Source: BCD1 sp942492125
Lineage (GTDB): Bacteria; Bacteroidota; Bacteroidia; Chitinophagales; Saprospiraceae
Direction: 5' to 3'
Assembly (NCBI GenBank): GCA_942492125.1
Contig: CALODM010000045.1
Span: 310,001-374,000 of the forward strand
DNA length: 64,000 nt
This document shows positions 36,822 to 44,070 of this stretch, piece after piece (position 1 is the first letter of the stretch; every line of letters starts with the position of its first letter). The notes beneath the pieces are model-generated. The model saw nothing but the letters and a program-made list of their open reading frames with translations, made no database searches and was not told where the DNA came from. A program made the translations under genes and the position numbers.

Positions 36822-37871
36822 GTGGGCAAATACTTCGAAATATTTATCAATGTTCTCTTTTGGTTTCTAACGGCGTGGGTGATCTCTACCATGGTGGGGT
36901 TCAACCTCACGGAGGTGGAGATCATTTCGGAAAACGATCTTTACAGGGAAGTGCGTACGCAAGGGCCGGTAAAGGTGATCTCTTTTGCAGGAATACCGCC
37001 ACGAGCGATCTTGTTTTACCTGAATACTTTTTTGCTCATTCCACTTTTTTATCAAAAACGGAGTTTCCTGCGTTACGTGAGCATGTTGCTGTTTGTCATA
37101 GCCGCTTGTGTGGGTATTGAAATGCTGATCCTGTATTTTACCGGGCAGTTATTCGACGGGCTTTATCTCCGGCTTATATCCATCATATATGGGTTTTATC
37201 TCGCCGTTTCGATCGCCTATGGAACCATCAGGCATCAGCTACGACTCGAACACCGGCAGCAATCCCTAGCCAGGGAAAAACTATCTGCTGAGTTACAATT
37301 GATGCGTTCACAAATCAATCCGCACTTTTTGTTCAATGCCCTCAATAATCTGCTGGCCATTTCCGAACGGTATGAACAACCCCAGATTTCTGAAGGTATT
37401 TCACGCTTGTCTCATTTACTGAGATTTATCATTTACGATACACAATCAGCGTTCATCCCTCTGGAACAGGAGGTCGAGTTCATTCGGGACTATATTCAAC
37501 TGAATGGATTGCGCTACAGTAAAAATGATCCGGTAAAGGTTACTTTTAAAGTTTCCGGAGCTATAGGTGCCGGCAAAATAGCCCCGGCATTGTTGGTTCC
37601 CTTTGTCGAAAATGCTTTTAAACACGGACTGGATGCCGGCAAAGATTCTTTTGTTAACATTGCGCTGGATGTCAATGGAAATCATTTGGTATTCAGCACC
37701 ACCAATTCTATCCATGGGCAGCAGCGGAAAAATATGCCGGACCAATACAGTGGCGTAGGGCTGGAAAATGTACGCAAAAGGCTGGAGTTGATCTATCCGC
37801 ACAAACATACCCTGGCGGTGGAGGAAGAAACGGGTATTTTTAAAGTCGCATTAAAACTGGAATTAACATGA
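36822..37871 (+). CDS. LytS-type sensor histidine kinase
   Basis: 349 aa with a GTG start at 36822. Four membrane segments occupy about residues 7-135, followed by a short coiled coil and the His_kinase domain (PF06580): 'MRSQINPHFLFNALNNLLAI' with phosphoacceptor H168, then the ATP-binding 'PALLVPFVENAFKHGL' and 'GVGLENVRKRLELIY'. There is no extracellular sensor domain, so the signal is probably membrane-borne. Its stop overlaps the start of the regulator by four bases (ATGA), so the two are translationally coupled. Confidence 0.93.
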   Translation: MGKYFEIFINVLFWFLTAWVISTMVGFNLTEVEIISENDLYREVRTQGPVKVISFAGIPPRAILFYLNTFLLIPLFYQKRSFLRYVSMLLFVIAACVGIEMLILYFTGQLFDGLYLRLISIIYGFYLAVSIAYGTIRHQLRLEHRQQSLAREKLSAELQLMRSQINPHFLFNALNNLLAISERYEQPQISEGISRLSHLLRFIIYDTQSAFIPLEQEVEFIRDYIQLNGLRYSKNDPVKVTFKVSGAIGAGKIAPALLVPFVENAFKHGLDAGKDSFVNIALDVNGNHLVFSTTNSIHGQQRKNMPDQYSGVGLENVRKRLELIYPHKHTLAVEEETGIFKVALKLELT

Positions 37872-38548
37872 TCAGAGCTATTCTTGTGGACGATGAGCCC
37901 AATGCCCTGGAACTGCTCGAAAGGTATATAAGCAGGATACCCTTTGTCAGTTGTATTGCTTCTTTCCGGGATCCGTTAAAGGCTTTGGAATTTCTGCAGG
38001 ATAATTCCGTAGATGTCATCTTTCTGGACATCAATATGCCGCAGCTTTCGGGCATGTCTTTTTTGGAAACACTGGAGGATCGTCCTCCTGTTATTCTGAC
38101 TACGGCCTATTCTGAATATGCGGTTAAAAGTTACGAGTTTGCTGTGGAGGATTACCTGCTCAAACCCATTACTTTCGAGCGTTTTCTGAGATCTGTACAT
38201 CGCATCAAAAAGTTGGCATCAGCAGAGGAAACACCTGTAGTGCAACAGGACTTCCTTTTTCTCAAAAGTGGTTATCAGTTATTGAAAGTCGCAGTGAAAG
38301 ACATCCGTTACCTGCAAAAAGACGGCAACTACATGACCTACCATATGGAGGACAAGAAAATCCTGGTTCGGGAGAATGTCAGTCAGGCCCTGGAGAACCT
38401 TCCGGATGATTTTTTGCAAGTGCACAAATCATACCTGGTGCCTGTTTCAGCCATCGAGGCGGTCGAATCCGGCCGTGTGCGGGTCGGCATTGATTGGGTG
38501 CCGGTAGGGGCTGCTTTCCGGGAGGAATTGATCAGACGGATTGGGTAA
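37868..38548 (+). CDS. LytTR-family response regulator
   Basis: 226 aa. The receiver domain (about 1-120) has the acidic pocket 'VDDEP' and the phosphoacceptor D54 in 'VIFLDINMPQLSG', plus 'TTAYSEYAVKSYEFAVEDYLLKPI'. The LytTR DNA-binding domain occupies about 130-226 ('FLFLKSGYQLLKVAVKDIRYLQKDGNYMTYH' ... 'LPDDFLQVHKSYLVP'). It pairs with the kinase just upstream. Target genes cannot be read from this window. Confidence 0.95.
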   Translation: MIRAILVDDEPNALELLERYISRIPFVSCIASFRDPLKALEFLQDNSVDVIFLDINMPQLSGMSFLETLEDRPPVILTTAYSEYAVKSYEFAVEDYLLKPITFERFLRSVHRIKKLASAEETPVVQQDFLFLKSGYQLLKVAVKDIRYLQKDGNYMTYHMEDKKILVRENVSQALENLPDDFLQVHKSYLVPVSAIEAVESGRVRVGIDWVPVGAAFREELIRRIG

Positions 38549-38637
38549 ACTGGCACAATGCCATTATCGATATGAGTGTATGGATTTTAAGCTGCAAGTT
38601 TAAAATAATGCTTTTTTTATTCCAAAGATCATCCCAA

Positions 38638-40275
38638 TCAATTCAAAACACCAAACTTCCCCACCGGAAAAACATAAGTCATATTGATCTCCGGTTCCAC
38701 CAGGGTGTCGCGCTGACCGGAAGGATACTGGATGACGAGGGAGCGGACGTCGGTATCTGGGCCGAGGCCGAAGGTGATGGTGTTCGTCTGGTCAGAGGAG
38801 AGGCCCTCGCCAATGATGTAGACGTCGGAGCGGCTTTGGCCGTCGGCCATCGTGAGGGTGGCTTTGGTGCCGGCATTGCCGCTGTTCTCCAGGAGTTTTA
38901 CCTTGAGGTAATTGTTGTTGCCGCCTTCATTGAGAAATGCCCGGACGGGGCCGTTGAGGTTGACATAGATCAGGTCGGGATAACCGTCGTCGTTGAAGTC
39001 GCTGGTAAGGGGAGTTAGGGCGTAGTTTTTATTGACCAGACCTGCTTGTTGCTCAACCGCGGAAAAGGTGCCGTCTTCTTTTTGCAGCAGGAAGCGGCAG
39101 GGCAGTTTGAACGCTTTATGGGGCAGGAATTTGATGGAATTCTCCGCAACCGCCAAATCCTGGCGCCCGTCGAGGTTGAAGTCTTCCAGCACGGAACCAA
39201 AGGCAAATTCAAAATCTGATACTTTTACTTCCTCGGAAACATCGGTGAAATTAAAATTCCCTTCATTGCGGAACATCAGCCAATGCAGTAGCAATTCCTG
39301 GTCATCTTCCAGATCGCCTTTGGCAATGGATTTAGGTACGGAAGAACCAGCGTTGGTGAAAAACAAATCAATTTTGGTGTCATTATTGAAATCCCCGACA
39401 CCAATGCCCATAGGGTAGGCAAACCTGCCTGTTAACGGATTGGCTGTTGGTATAAATTTTTGACCTTCCAGGTTGCGGTATGTGCGTGCTTCTCCCGTGT
39501 CGTAGGCCACTACCAGGTCCAGCCATCCATCTTCATCCAGGTCTACCATAACCGATTGGTGGGTATTGTGAACATAGGTCAGTCCAAATAATTGTGTAGC
39601 ATCCCGAAAGGTATTGTTGCCATTGTTGAGCAACAGCAGGCTGGAAGCACCATAGGTTACATCATTGAAAATACGTTGTTTTTTCTTTTGCTCCAATGGG
39701 AGATAGTTGCACAAAAATATATCAGTGTACCCGTCCCGGTCGACGTCTCCGAGGGAGAGGGAGACGGGCGTTGACTGGTCGTTTAAATCAATATCGATCA
39801 TGCCGGGGATGAATTTGCCCTGCCTGTTTTCCAAAAGCCAGACACCATCGTCCCTGGCCACGATCAGGTCTGTGTGACCATCATCGTTGAGGTCGAAGGA
39901 AACAGCCCCAAGCGTCACGGCATCATTTTTTTCCGGCAGGTTCACCAGGTCGGAAATATCTTCAAAATAACCGTTTTTGTATTGGAACAGTACGTCTTGT
40001 TGTTGATTGCCTCCACCAATAAACACTTCATCTATTCCATCATCATCTACGTCGATGAGGCAGCTTCCGAGCAAAGGGAGCGAATTTTGGGGGTCAAAAT
40101 TGTGATAAAAATCAAAGGGAACTTCCCTGAATTTAGGAATGGTGTTTTCAGGTACGCTGTGATCAACATCTCTGACATAGGGGTCCCTGGTGTCCTGATA
40201 GAAGTAATATCCTAGGCCGGTCACGGTTATTATGAACAATAATGCTAATCCCTTTATCGACTTTTTGATGATCAT
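38638..40275 (-). CDS. FG-GAP/VCBS repeat protein with UnbV/ASPIC domain
   Basis: 545 aa from the ATG at 40275, preferred because it precedes a signal anchor (MIIKKSIKGLALLFIITVTG). The body is an integrin-like propeller with repeated calcium loops of the form DxDxDGxxD ('DVDDDGIDEVFIGG', 'DLNDDGHTDLIVA', 'DVDRDGYTDIFLC', 'DLDEDGWLDLVVA', 'DFNLDGRQDLAVA', 'DFNDDGYPDLIYV'). It ends in the UnbV/ASPIC (CRTAC1-type) domain ('NYLKVKLLENSGNAGTKATL' ... 'LVIQYPSGQRDTLVEP'). It is exported, possibly envelope-anchored, and has no T9SS signal. Function is unknown. Confidence 0.9.
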   Translation of the reverse strand: MIIKKSIKGLALLFIITVTGLGYYFYQDTRDPYVRDVDHSVPENTIPKFREVPFDFYHNFDPQNSLPLLGSCLIDVDDDGIDEVFIGGGNQQQDVLFQYKNGYFEDISDLVNLPEKNDAVTLGAVSFDLNDDGHTDLIVARDDGVWLLENRQGKFIPGMIDIDLNDQSTPVSLSLGDVDRDGYTDIFLCNYLPLEQKKKQRIFNDVTYGASSLLLLNNGNNTFRDATQLFGLTYVHNTHQSVMVDLDEDGWLDLVVAYDTGEARTYRNLEGQKFIPTANPLTGRFAYPMGIGVGDFNNDTKIDLFFTNAGSSVPKSIAKGDLEDDQELLLHWLMFRNEGNFNFTDVSEEVKVSDFEFAFGSVLEDFNLDGRQDLAVAENSIKFLPHKAFKLPCRFLLQKEDGTFSAVEQQAGLVNKNYALTPLTSDFNDDGYPDLIYVNLNGPVRAFLNEGGNNNYLKVKLLENSGNAGTKATLTMADGQSRSDVYIIGEGLSSDQTNTITFGLGPDTDVRSLVIQYPSGQRDTLVEPEINMTYVFPVGKFGVLN

Positions 40276-40687
40276 ACAATTATTATGGGTACAACAATGA
40301 TGCACAATTCTGTGTATTTGCATAATACGGGTGGCACCAAGGAACCCTGTTTAGTGTGGAATCCTTCCGAAAAAGTAAGGAGTTGAATGCGGATTTTTTG
40401 CGTCGGGTATGGAATTCTGTCTCCGCATCTGCAATAATACGGATTAAAGGGGGTAGGGTTGCGAGATTGAGCAGATGTTTTATAGGGGAATGTGTTAAAA
40501 TAGACTAAAGGACTGAGGATCGGGCAGGAGCATGGTAGGATACTTGATGGGGTTGGATTGGGGGAGATTGGATAATCAGGGGCGGGGAGGCATACAATTT
40601 TACGGTGTTCGCGAATTTAAACTTAAAGGAATCGATATCTTTGCCGCTGGAACGACCTTGAATGTCGTTTATCGGAAATTTAAAACA
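40276..40687. other. Intergenic region between divergent secreted-protein genes
   Basis: 412 bases when the preferred starts are used. It contains the promoter box listed at 40636. The in-frame upstream extension of the plus-strand gene (from 40532) lacks a signal-peptide pattern and is probably leader. Confidence 0.45.
40636..40643 (+). promoter_or_regulatory. Putative -7 promoter box of the T9SS protein gene at 40688
   Basis: TATCTTTG matches TANNTTTG exactly and lies 44 bases before the chosen ATG. It falls inside the longer ORF, which supports the downstream start. The -33 element is unclear. Confidence 0.45.
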
Positions 40688-41674
40688 ATGATCAATAGAT
40701 ATATTTTGTGTTTTGGCCTGTTGCTTTTTGGGGTTTCTTTGCAGGCTCAGTTTGCACCGCCGGCGGGCCAGGAAGGCAGTACAGCGATTGCGGCAGATGA
40801 TCCTCAGATCATAGGTTGGGCCACAGGATGTGAAGTTGACCTGGGGTTACAAAATATTTTAATGGTTGAGCTCGGTCAGGTGACGAATGGCCAACCCGAA
40901 AATGTTCCCGGCCCTGCCGATAATCTGGTGGTGAGCCTTGGCGACGCCGGCCTGGCCACCCTGACTTTTGAGCATCCAATTCGCAATGGAGAGGGTTGGG
41001 ATTTCCTGGTTTTTGAGAATGGGTTTGACGATGTTTTCCTGGAATTGGCTTTTGTAGAAGTGAGTAGTGATGGTCAGCAATTTGTGCGTTTCCCTGCCAC
41101 CTCCCTTACCGATACCACAGAACAAACCCTGACCTTTGGGGTGACGGATGCTACCAAGGTCAACAACCTCGCCGGAAAATATCGCGGTGGATACGGAACC
41201 CCTTTTGACCTGGAAGAACTCTCGGAGTTTTCGGATATCCTCGATTTACAAAATATCACCCATGTACGGCTCATCGACGTTATCGGTAGTATTGATCCCG
41301 CCCTGGGCAGCAGGGATTTTTACGGGAATTTAATCAACGACCCATTCCCGACACCTTTTCCCGTCGGTGGTTTCGACCTGGATGCCGTAGGAGTCATCCA
41401 TCAAAATGTGGATGTTGCGGCAGATGATCTGTTTTTGAACGGGTTAAAAGTATTTCCGAACCCTGTTGTTTCTGGACAAACATTGCGTATAGAGCATGAG
41501 CGTAATCAAAACTTCAAAGCAATCCTGTTCATGGACCTTAGTGGCAGGGTGTTAAAACGGTTGGAAACGGGCAATGAGGCAATCAAGATGCAGGGAATAG
41601 CACCCGGGCTGTATTTTTTGAGTTTGGAAGGGGAGGAAAGGGTCGTTCGGAAGGTCGTTGTTTGTGGCGGATAA
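40688..41674 (+). CDS. T9SS-sorted surface protein of unknown function
   Basis: 328 aa from the ATG at 40688, which starts a good signal peptide (MINRYILCFGLLLFGVSLQAQ). The main beta domain (about 25-240) has 'GDAGLATLTFEHPIRNGEGWDFLVFENGFDD', 'FVEVSSDGQQFVRFPA', 'AGKYRGGYGTPFDLEEL' and 'GGFDLDAVGVIHQ'. That pattern is shared by a family of Bacteroidota cell-surface proteins sometimes found near cobalamin uptake genes; none are adjacent here. The T9SS sorting domain is at about 250-328 ('KVFPNPVVSGQTLRIE'). Confidence 0.85.
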   Translation: MINRYILCFGLLLFGVSLQAQFAPPAGQEGSTAIAADDPQIIGWATGCEVDLGLQNILMVELGQVTNGQPENVPGPADNLVVSLGDAGLATLTFEHPIRNGEGWDFLVFENGFDDVFLELAFVEVSSDGQQFVRFPATSLTDTTEQTLTFGVTDATKVNNLAGKYRGGYGTPFDLEELSEFSDILDLQNITHVRLIDVIGSIDPALGSRDFYGNLINDPFPTPFPVGGFDLDAVGVIHQNVDVAADDLFLNGLKVFPNPVVSGQTLRIEHERNQNFKAILFMDLSGRVLKRLETGNEAIKMQGIAPGLYFLSLEGEERVVRKVVVCGG

Positions 41675-41825
41675 TTCCCATTATGGGCTTTTAATTTCTT
41701 ATGGTTTACAAAAAAGAGTGTTCTGATTGATCGGGATAGCTGAAAGCCACGTGGCAGGAAAACATTACTGGGGTTTTTCGTTTTTTCTTCTTGGCTTTTG
41801 TAATCATACCATGTCCGGCTTTTGT

Positions 41826-41833
41826 TAAATTTG
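41826..41833 (+). promoter_or_regulatory. Putative -7 promoter box of the DUF58 gene
   Basis: TAAATTTG matches TANNTTTG and lies 72 bases before the TTG start. The nearest TTTG is 25 bases upstream, longer than usual. Confidence 0.35.
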
Positions 41834-41904
41834 TCTGATTCTATAAAATTTTCCTACCTTAGAGTTTATTAATCAATCACCTTTAGGCATCCAAACGAAC
41901 CACA

Positions 41905-43227
41905 TTGAAAAACCTTTATTTAACGGATCGTTTTTTTCTATACTTCGGAGCATTAATTGCTTTTTTCGCTGTTTCCTTTTTTGTGCCGGCCTTTTTTACG
42001 CTTGCACAAATAAGCCTTGCCTTGTTTGGGGTAGTCCTGATGTTTGACATCATAAGGTTGTTTCGAAAAGACGTCTGGGTGCGTTTGAGAAGACGATTAC
42101 CCAAAGTACTGTCCCTGGGGGATGACAATAAGATTCATCTTGACCTTCATAATAAATCTGAATTAAAGCTCCATATTTCAGTGATTGATGAATTACCTTT
42201 TCAACTCCAAAAGCGGGATTTTTTGGAAAAACTGACACTGGATCCCGATGAAAAAGGAAGGATAACCTATGAAATTCATCCGGTGAAGCGTGGTGAATAT
42301 AATTTCGGGGCGGTAAATCTCTATCTGGCATCTACCCTTGGTTTGGTTGAGAAAAGATATAAACACGAATTCCCGATGATGGCGCCCGTTTATCCTTCTA
42401 TTCTCCAGATGAAGGAACTGGAGTTGCGGGCATTTAGCAAGATCAGTTATTTTGAAGGCATAAAAAAAATCCGGCGCATTGGCCATAGCTACGAGTTTGA
42501 GCAGATAAAGAATTACGTCCAGGGAGATGATTACCGGGCTATCAACTGGAAAGCTACCGGAAGGAAGGCTACTCTGATGGTCAATCAATACGAAGACGAA
42601 CGATCGCAGCAGGTTTACAGCATCATCGATAAAAGCCGTTCCATGCGCATGCCCTTTGAGGGGTTGAGCCTGATGGACTATGCGATCAATTCTACGCTGG
42701 CCATCTCCAATATCATCCTGAAAAAACACGATATGGCCGGGTTGATCACTTTCTCCGATAAAATCGGAGCCACGGTAAAAGCGGACGGTCGGCCCTACCA
42801 ATTGCAAAAGATTTTACAGGCACTTTACAATGAAAAAGAACGCCACACCGAGGCGAATTACGAAATCTTATATCAAATAGCCAGAAAGCTGATTACCGGG
42901 CGTAGCCTGATCATGCTGTACACCAATTTTGAGAGTATGTACGCCCTGGATCGCATGCTGCCGATTTTAAGGAAAATCGGGAAGGTTCATTTGCTGGTGG
43001 TTATTTTTTTTGAAAATACAGAGATACAGGAATTCGCCTACAAGGAAGTAGATACCCTGGAGGATATTTATCATCAGACGGTGGCCCAAAAGTTTTTGGC
43101 CGAGAAAATCCAGATGGTCCAGAAATTACGCAACTATGGTATTCAGGCAGTACTCACCAAGCCACAGGACCTTTCTCTCAATACCATAAACAAATACCTC
43201 GAACTAAAAGCCCGGGGTCTTATTTAG
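41905..43227 (+). CDS. DUF58 domain membrane protein
   Basis: 440 aa from a TTG start at 41905; the next ATG would delete the two N-terminal membrane segments (about 9-47) typical of the family, so TTG is preferred. A beta region follows (about 60-190). The DUF58 core is 'EFEQIKNYVQGDDYRAINWKATGR' (about 195-218), and a VWA-like domain runs to about 400 with 'IIDKSRSMRMPFEG' as a degenerate MIDAS. DUF58 proteins usually act with MoxR ATPases in envelope assembly, but no moxR gene is adjacent here. Confidence 0.88.
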   Translation: MKNLYLTDRFFLYFGALIAFFAVSFFVPAFFTLAQISLALFGVVLMFDIIRLFRKDVWVRLRRRLPKVLSLGDDNKIHLDLHNKSELKLHISVIDELPFQLQKRDFLEKLTLDPDEKGRITYEIHPVKRGEYNFGAVNLYLASTLGLVEKRYKHEFPMMAPVYPSILQMKELELRAFSKISYFEGIKKIRRIGHSYEFEQIKNYVQGDDYRAINWKATGRKATLMVNQYEDERSQQVYSIIDKSRSMRMPFEGLSLMDYAINSTLAISNIILKKHDMAGLITFSDKIGATVKADGRPYQLQKILQALYNEKERHTEANYEILYQIARKLITGRSLIMLYTNFESMYALDRMLPILRKIGKVHLLVVIFFENTEIQEFAYKEVDTLEDIYHQTVAQKFLAEKIQMVQKLRNYGIQAVLTKPQDLSLNTINKYLELKARGLI

Positions 43228-43332
43228 ATTTATTTTATTTAATCGTTTTTTGAAACCTTTTTAATTACCTTGCGTAAAACGTTAAGGTTAACTTTTACCT
43301 GTTCCCTTTTTAATCCAAAGGGTAAAAAAAAC

Positions 43333-43346
43333 AGGTATAAATACCT
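43333..43346. promoter_or_regulatory. Palindromic upstream motif AGGTAT-AA-ATACCT
   Basis: AGGTATAAATACCT is a perfect inverted repeat in an AAACAGGTAnAAATACC...TATTTTT context. The context recurs at 52828-52850 upstream of the second surface-protein pair. It is a candidate binding site for a shared regulator; this is inference. Confidence 0.45.
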
Positions 43347-43377
43347 ATTTTTTAAACATTTATTCTGTCGATCTTTG

Positions 43378-43408
43378 TTTGGGGAAATATTTCCCGCTTC
43401 CTATTTTG
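43378..43408 (+). promoter_or_regulatory. Putative promoter with internal palindrome, upstream of the surface-fibre cluster
   Basis: TTTG (43378-43381), a 20-base spacer, then TATTTTG (43402-43408) resembles the -33/-7 arrangement of Bacteroidota, with one T fewer than the ideal -7 box. The spacer begins with the perfect 14-base palindrome GGGAAATATTTCCC (43382-43395), where a repressor would occlude polymerase. Confidence 0.5.
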
Positions 43409-43475
43409 AGAATTGTCCCCGGAAACCTGTATTTCCATACCTAATATTTTTAAATTTTAAAAACCCATATTGATC

Positions 43476-43979
43476 ATGAAGGAAAAATTACTATTCCTGT
43501 TTTTTTGCTGTTTTCTGGGATTTTCCGGGACTGCCCAGTCCTTTGAGCGTTCGGTGCTCGCCAGCGATGGCGCTTCCAGTACCTTGGGAGACATTACCCT
43601 CGATTGGACGTTAGGCGAATTGGCTACTAGTACCTTGGTTACCGAAGACGGTATGCTAACCCAGGGGTTTCACCAGCCTGTATTATCAGTTACCAGGGTG
43701 CTTAGATACGAAAACCTTGAAGATTATTATACCATTCAGGTGATGCCCAATCCTGTATCCACTATACTGAACATCGACATTCAATCGGATAGGGAGGATC
43801 TCCTCTCTGTTGAATTGCTCGATCTCAATGGGAAGGTGCTCAATCAACAGGTTTTGGAATTCCCATTCCAAAAGTTCCAGTTCGAGATGGGCAATTTTCC
43901 CGGCGGGTTGTACTTAGTTCGGGTTAAAACAGCGGACAACAAACCTGTTGGTTTATTCAAAGTTAATAAGTTAGACTAA
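43476..43979 (+). CDS. Small T9SS-sorted protein heading the surface-fibre cluster
   Basis: 167 aa from the ATG at 43476 (a TTG two codons earlier is less likely). A signal peptide covers 1-20 (cleavage after 'SGTAQ'). A short beta domain follows (about 22-80, 'TLGDITLDWTLGELATSTL' ... 'LTQGFHQPVL'), then a T9SS sorting domain (about 88-167, 'QVMPNPVSTILNIDIQS'). Small proteins of this shape often precede large surface-protein genes in Bacteroidota. A terminator lies between this gene and the next, so coupling to A1 would need read-through. Confidence 0.85.
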   Translation: MKEKLLFLFFCCFLGFSGTAQSFERSVLASDGASSTLGDITLDWTLGELATSTLVTEDGMLTQGFHQPVLSVTRVLRYENLEDYYTIQVMPNPVSTILNIDIQSDREDLLSVELLDLNGKVLNQQVLEFPFQKFQFEMGNFPGGLYLVRVKTADNKPVGLFKVNKLD

Positions 43980-44009
43980 TCATTTATTTTTATTATTGTT
44001 CCTCTTGAA

Positions 44010-44047
44010 CACCTGAAGGTTCCCTTTCAGGTGGATACCTTTTTTTG
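44010..44047 (+). terminator. Hairpin between the small T9SS gene and fibre gene A1
   Basis: CACCTGAA (44010-44017) pairs with TTCAGGTG (44026-44033); a T-rich run follows after six bases. Confidence 0.6.
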
Positions 44048-44070
44048 TAAAAATCATAAACTAAGAAATA

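Noticed and set aside
43270..43473. 67-aa ORF upstream of the small T9SS gene
   Set aside because: It covers the palindromic motif and promoter-like sequence, has no recognisable features and AT-rich lysine/phenylalanine composition typical of non-coding DNA.
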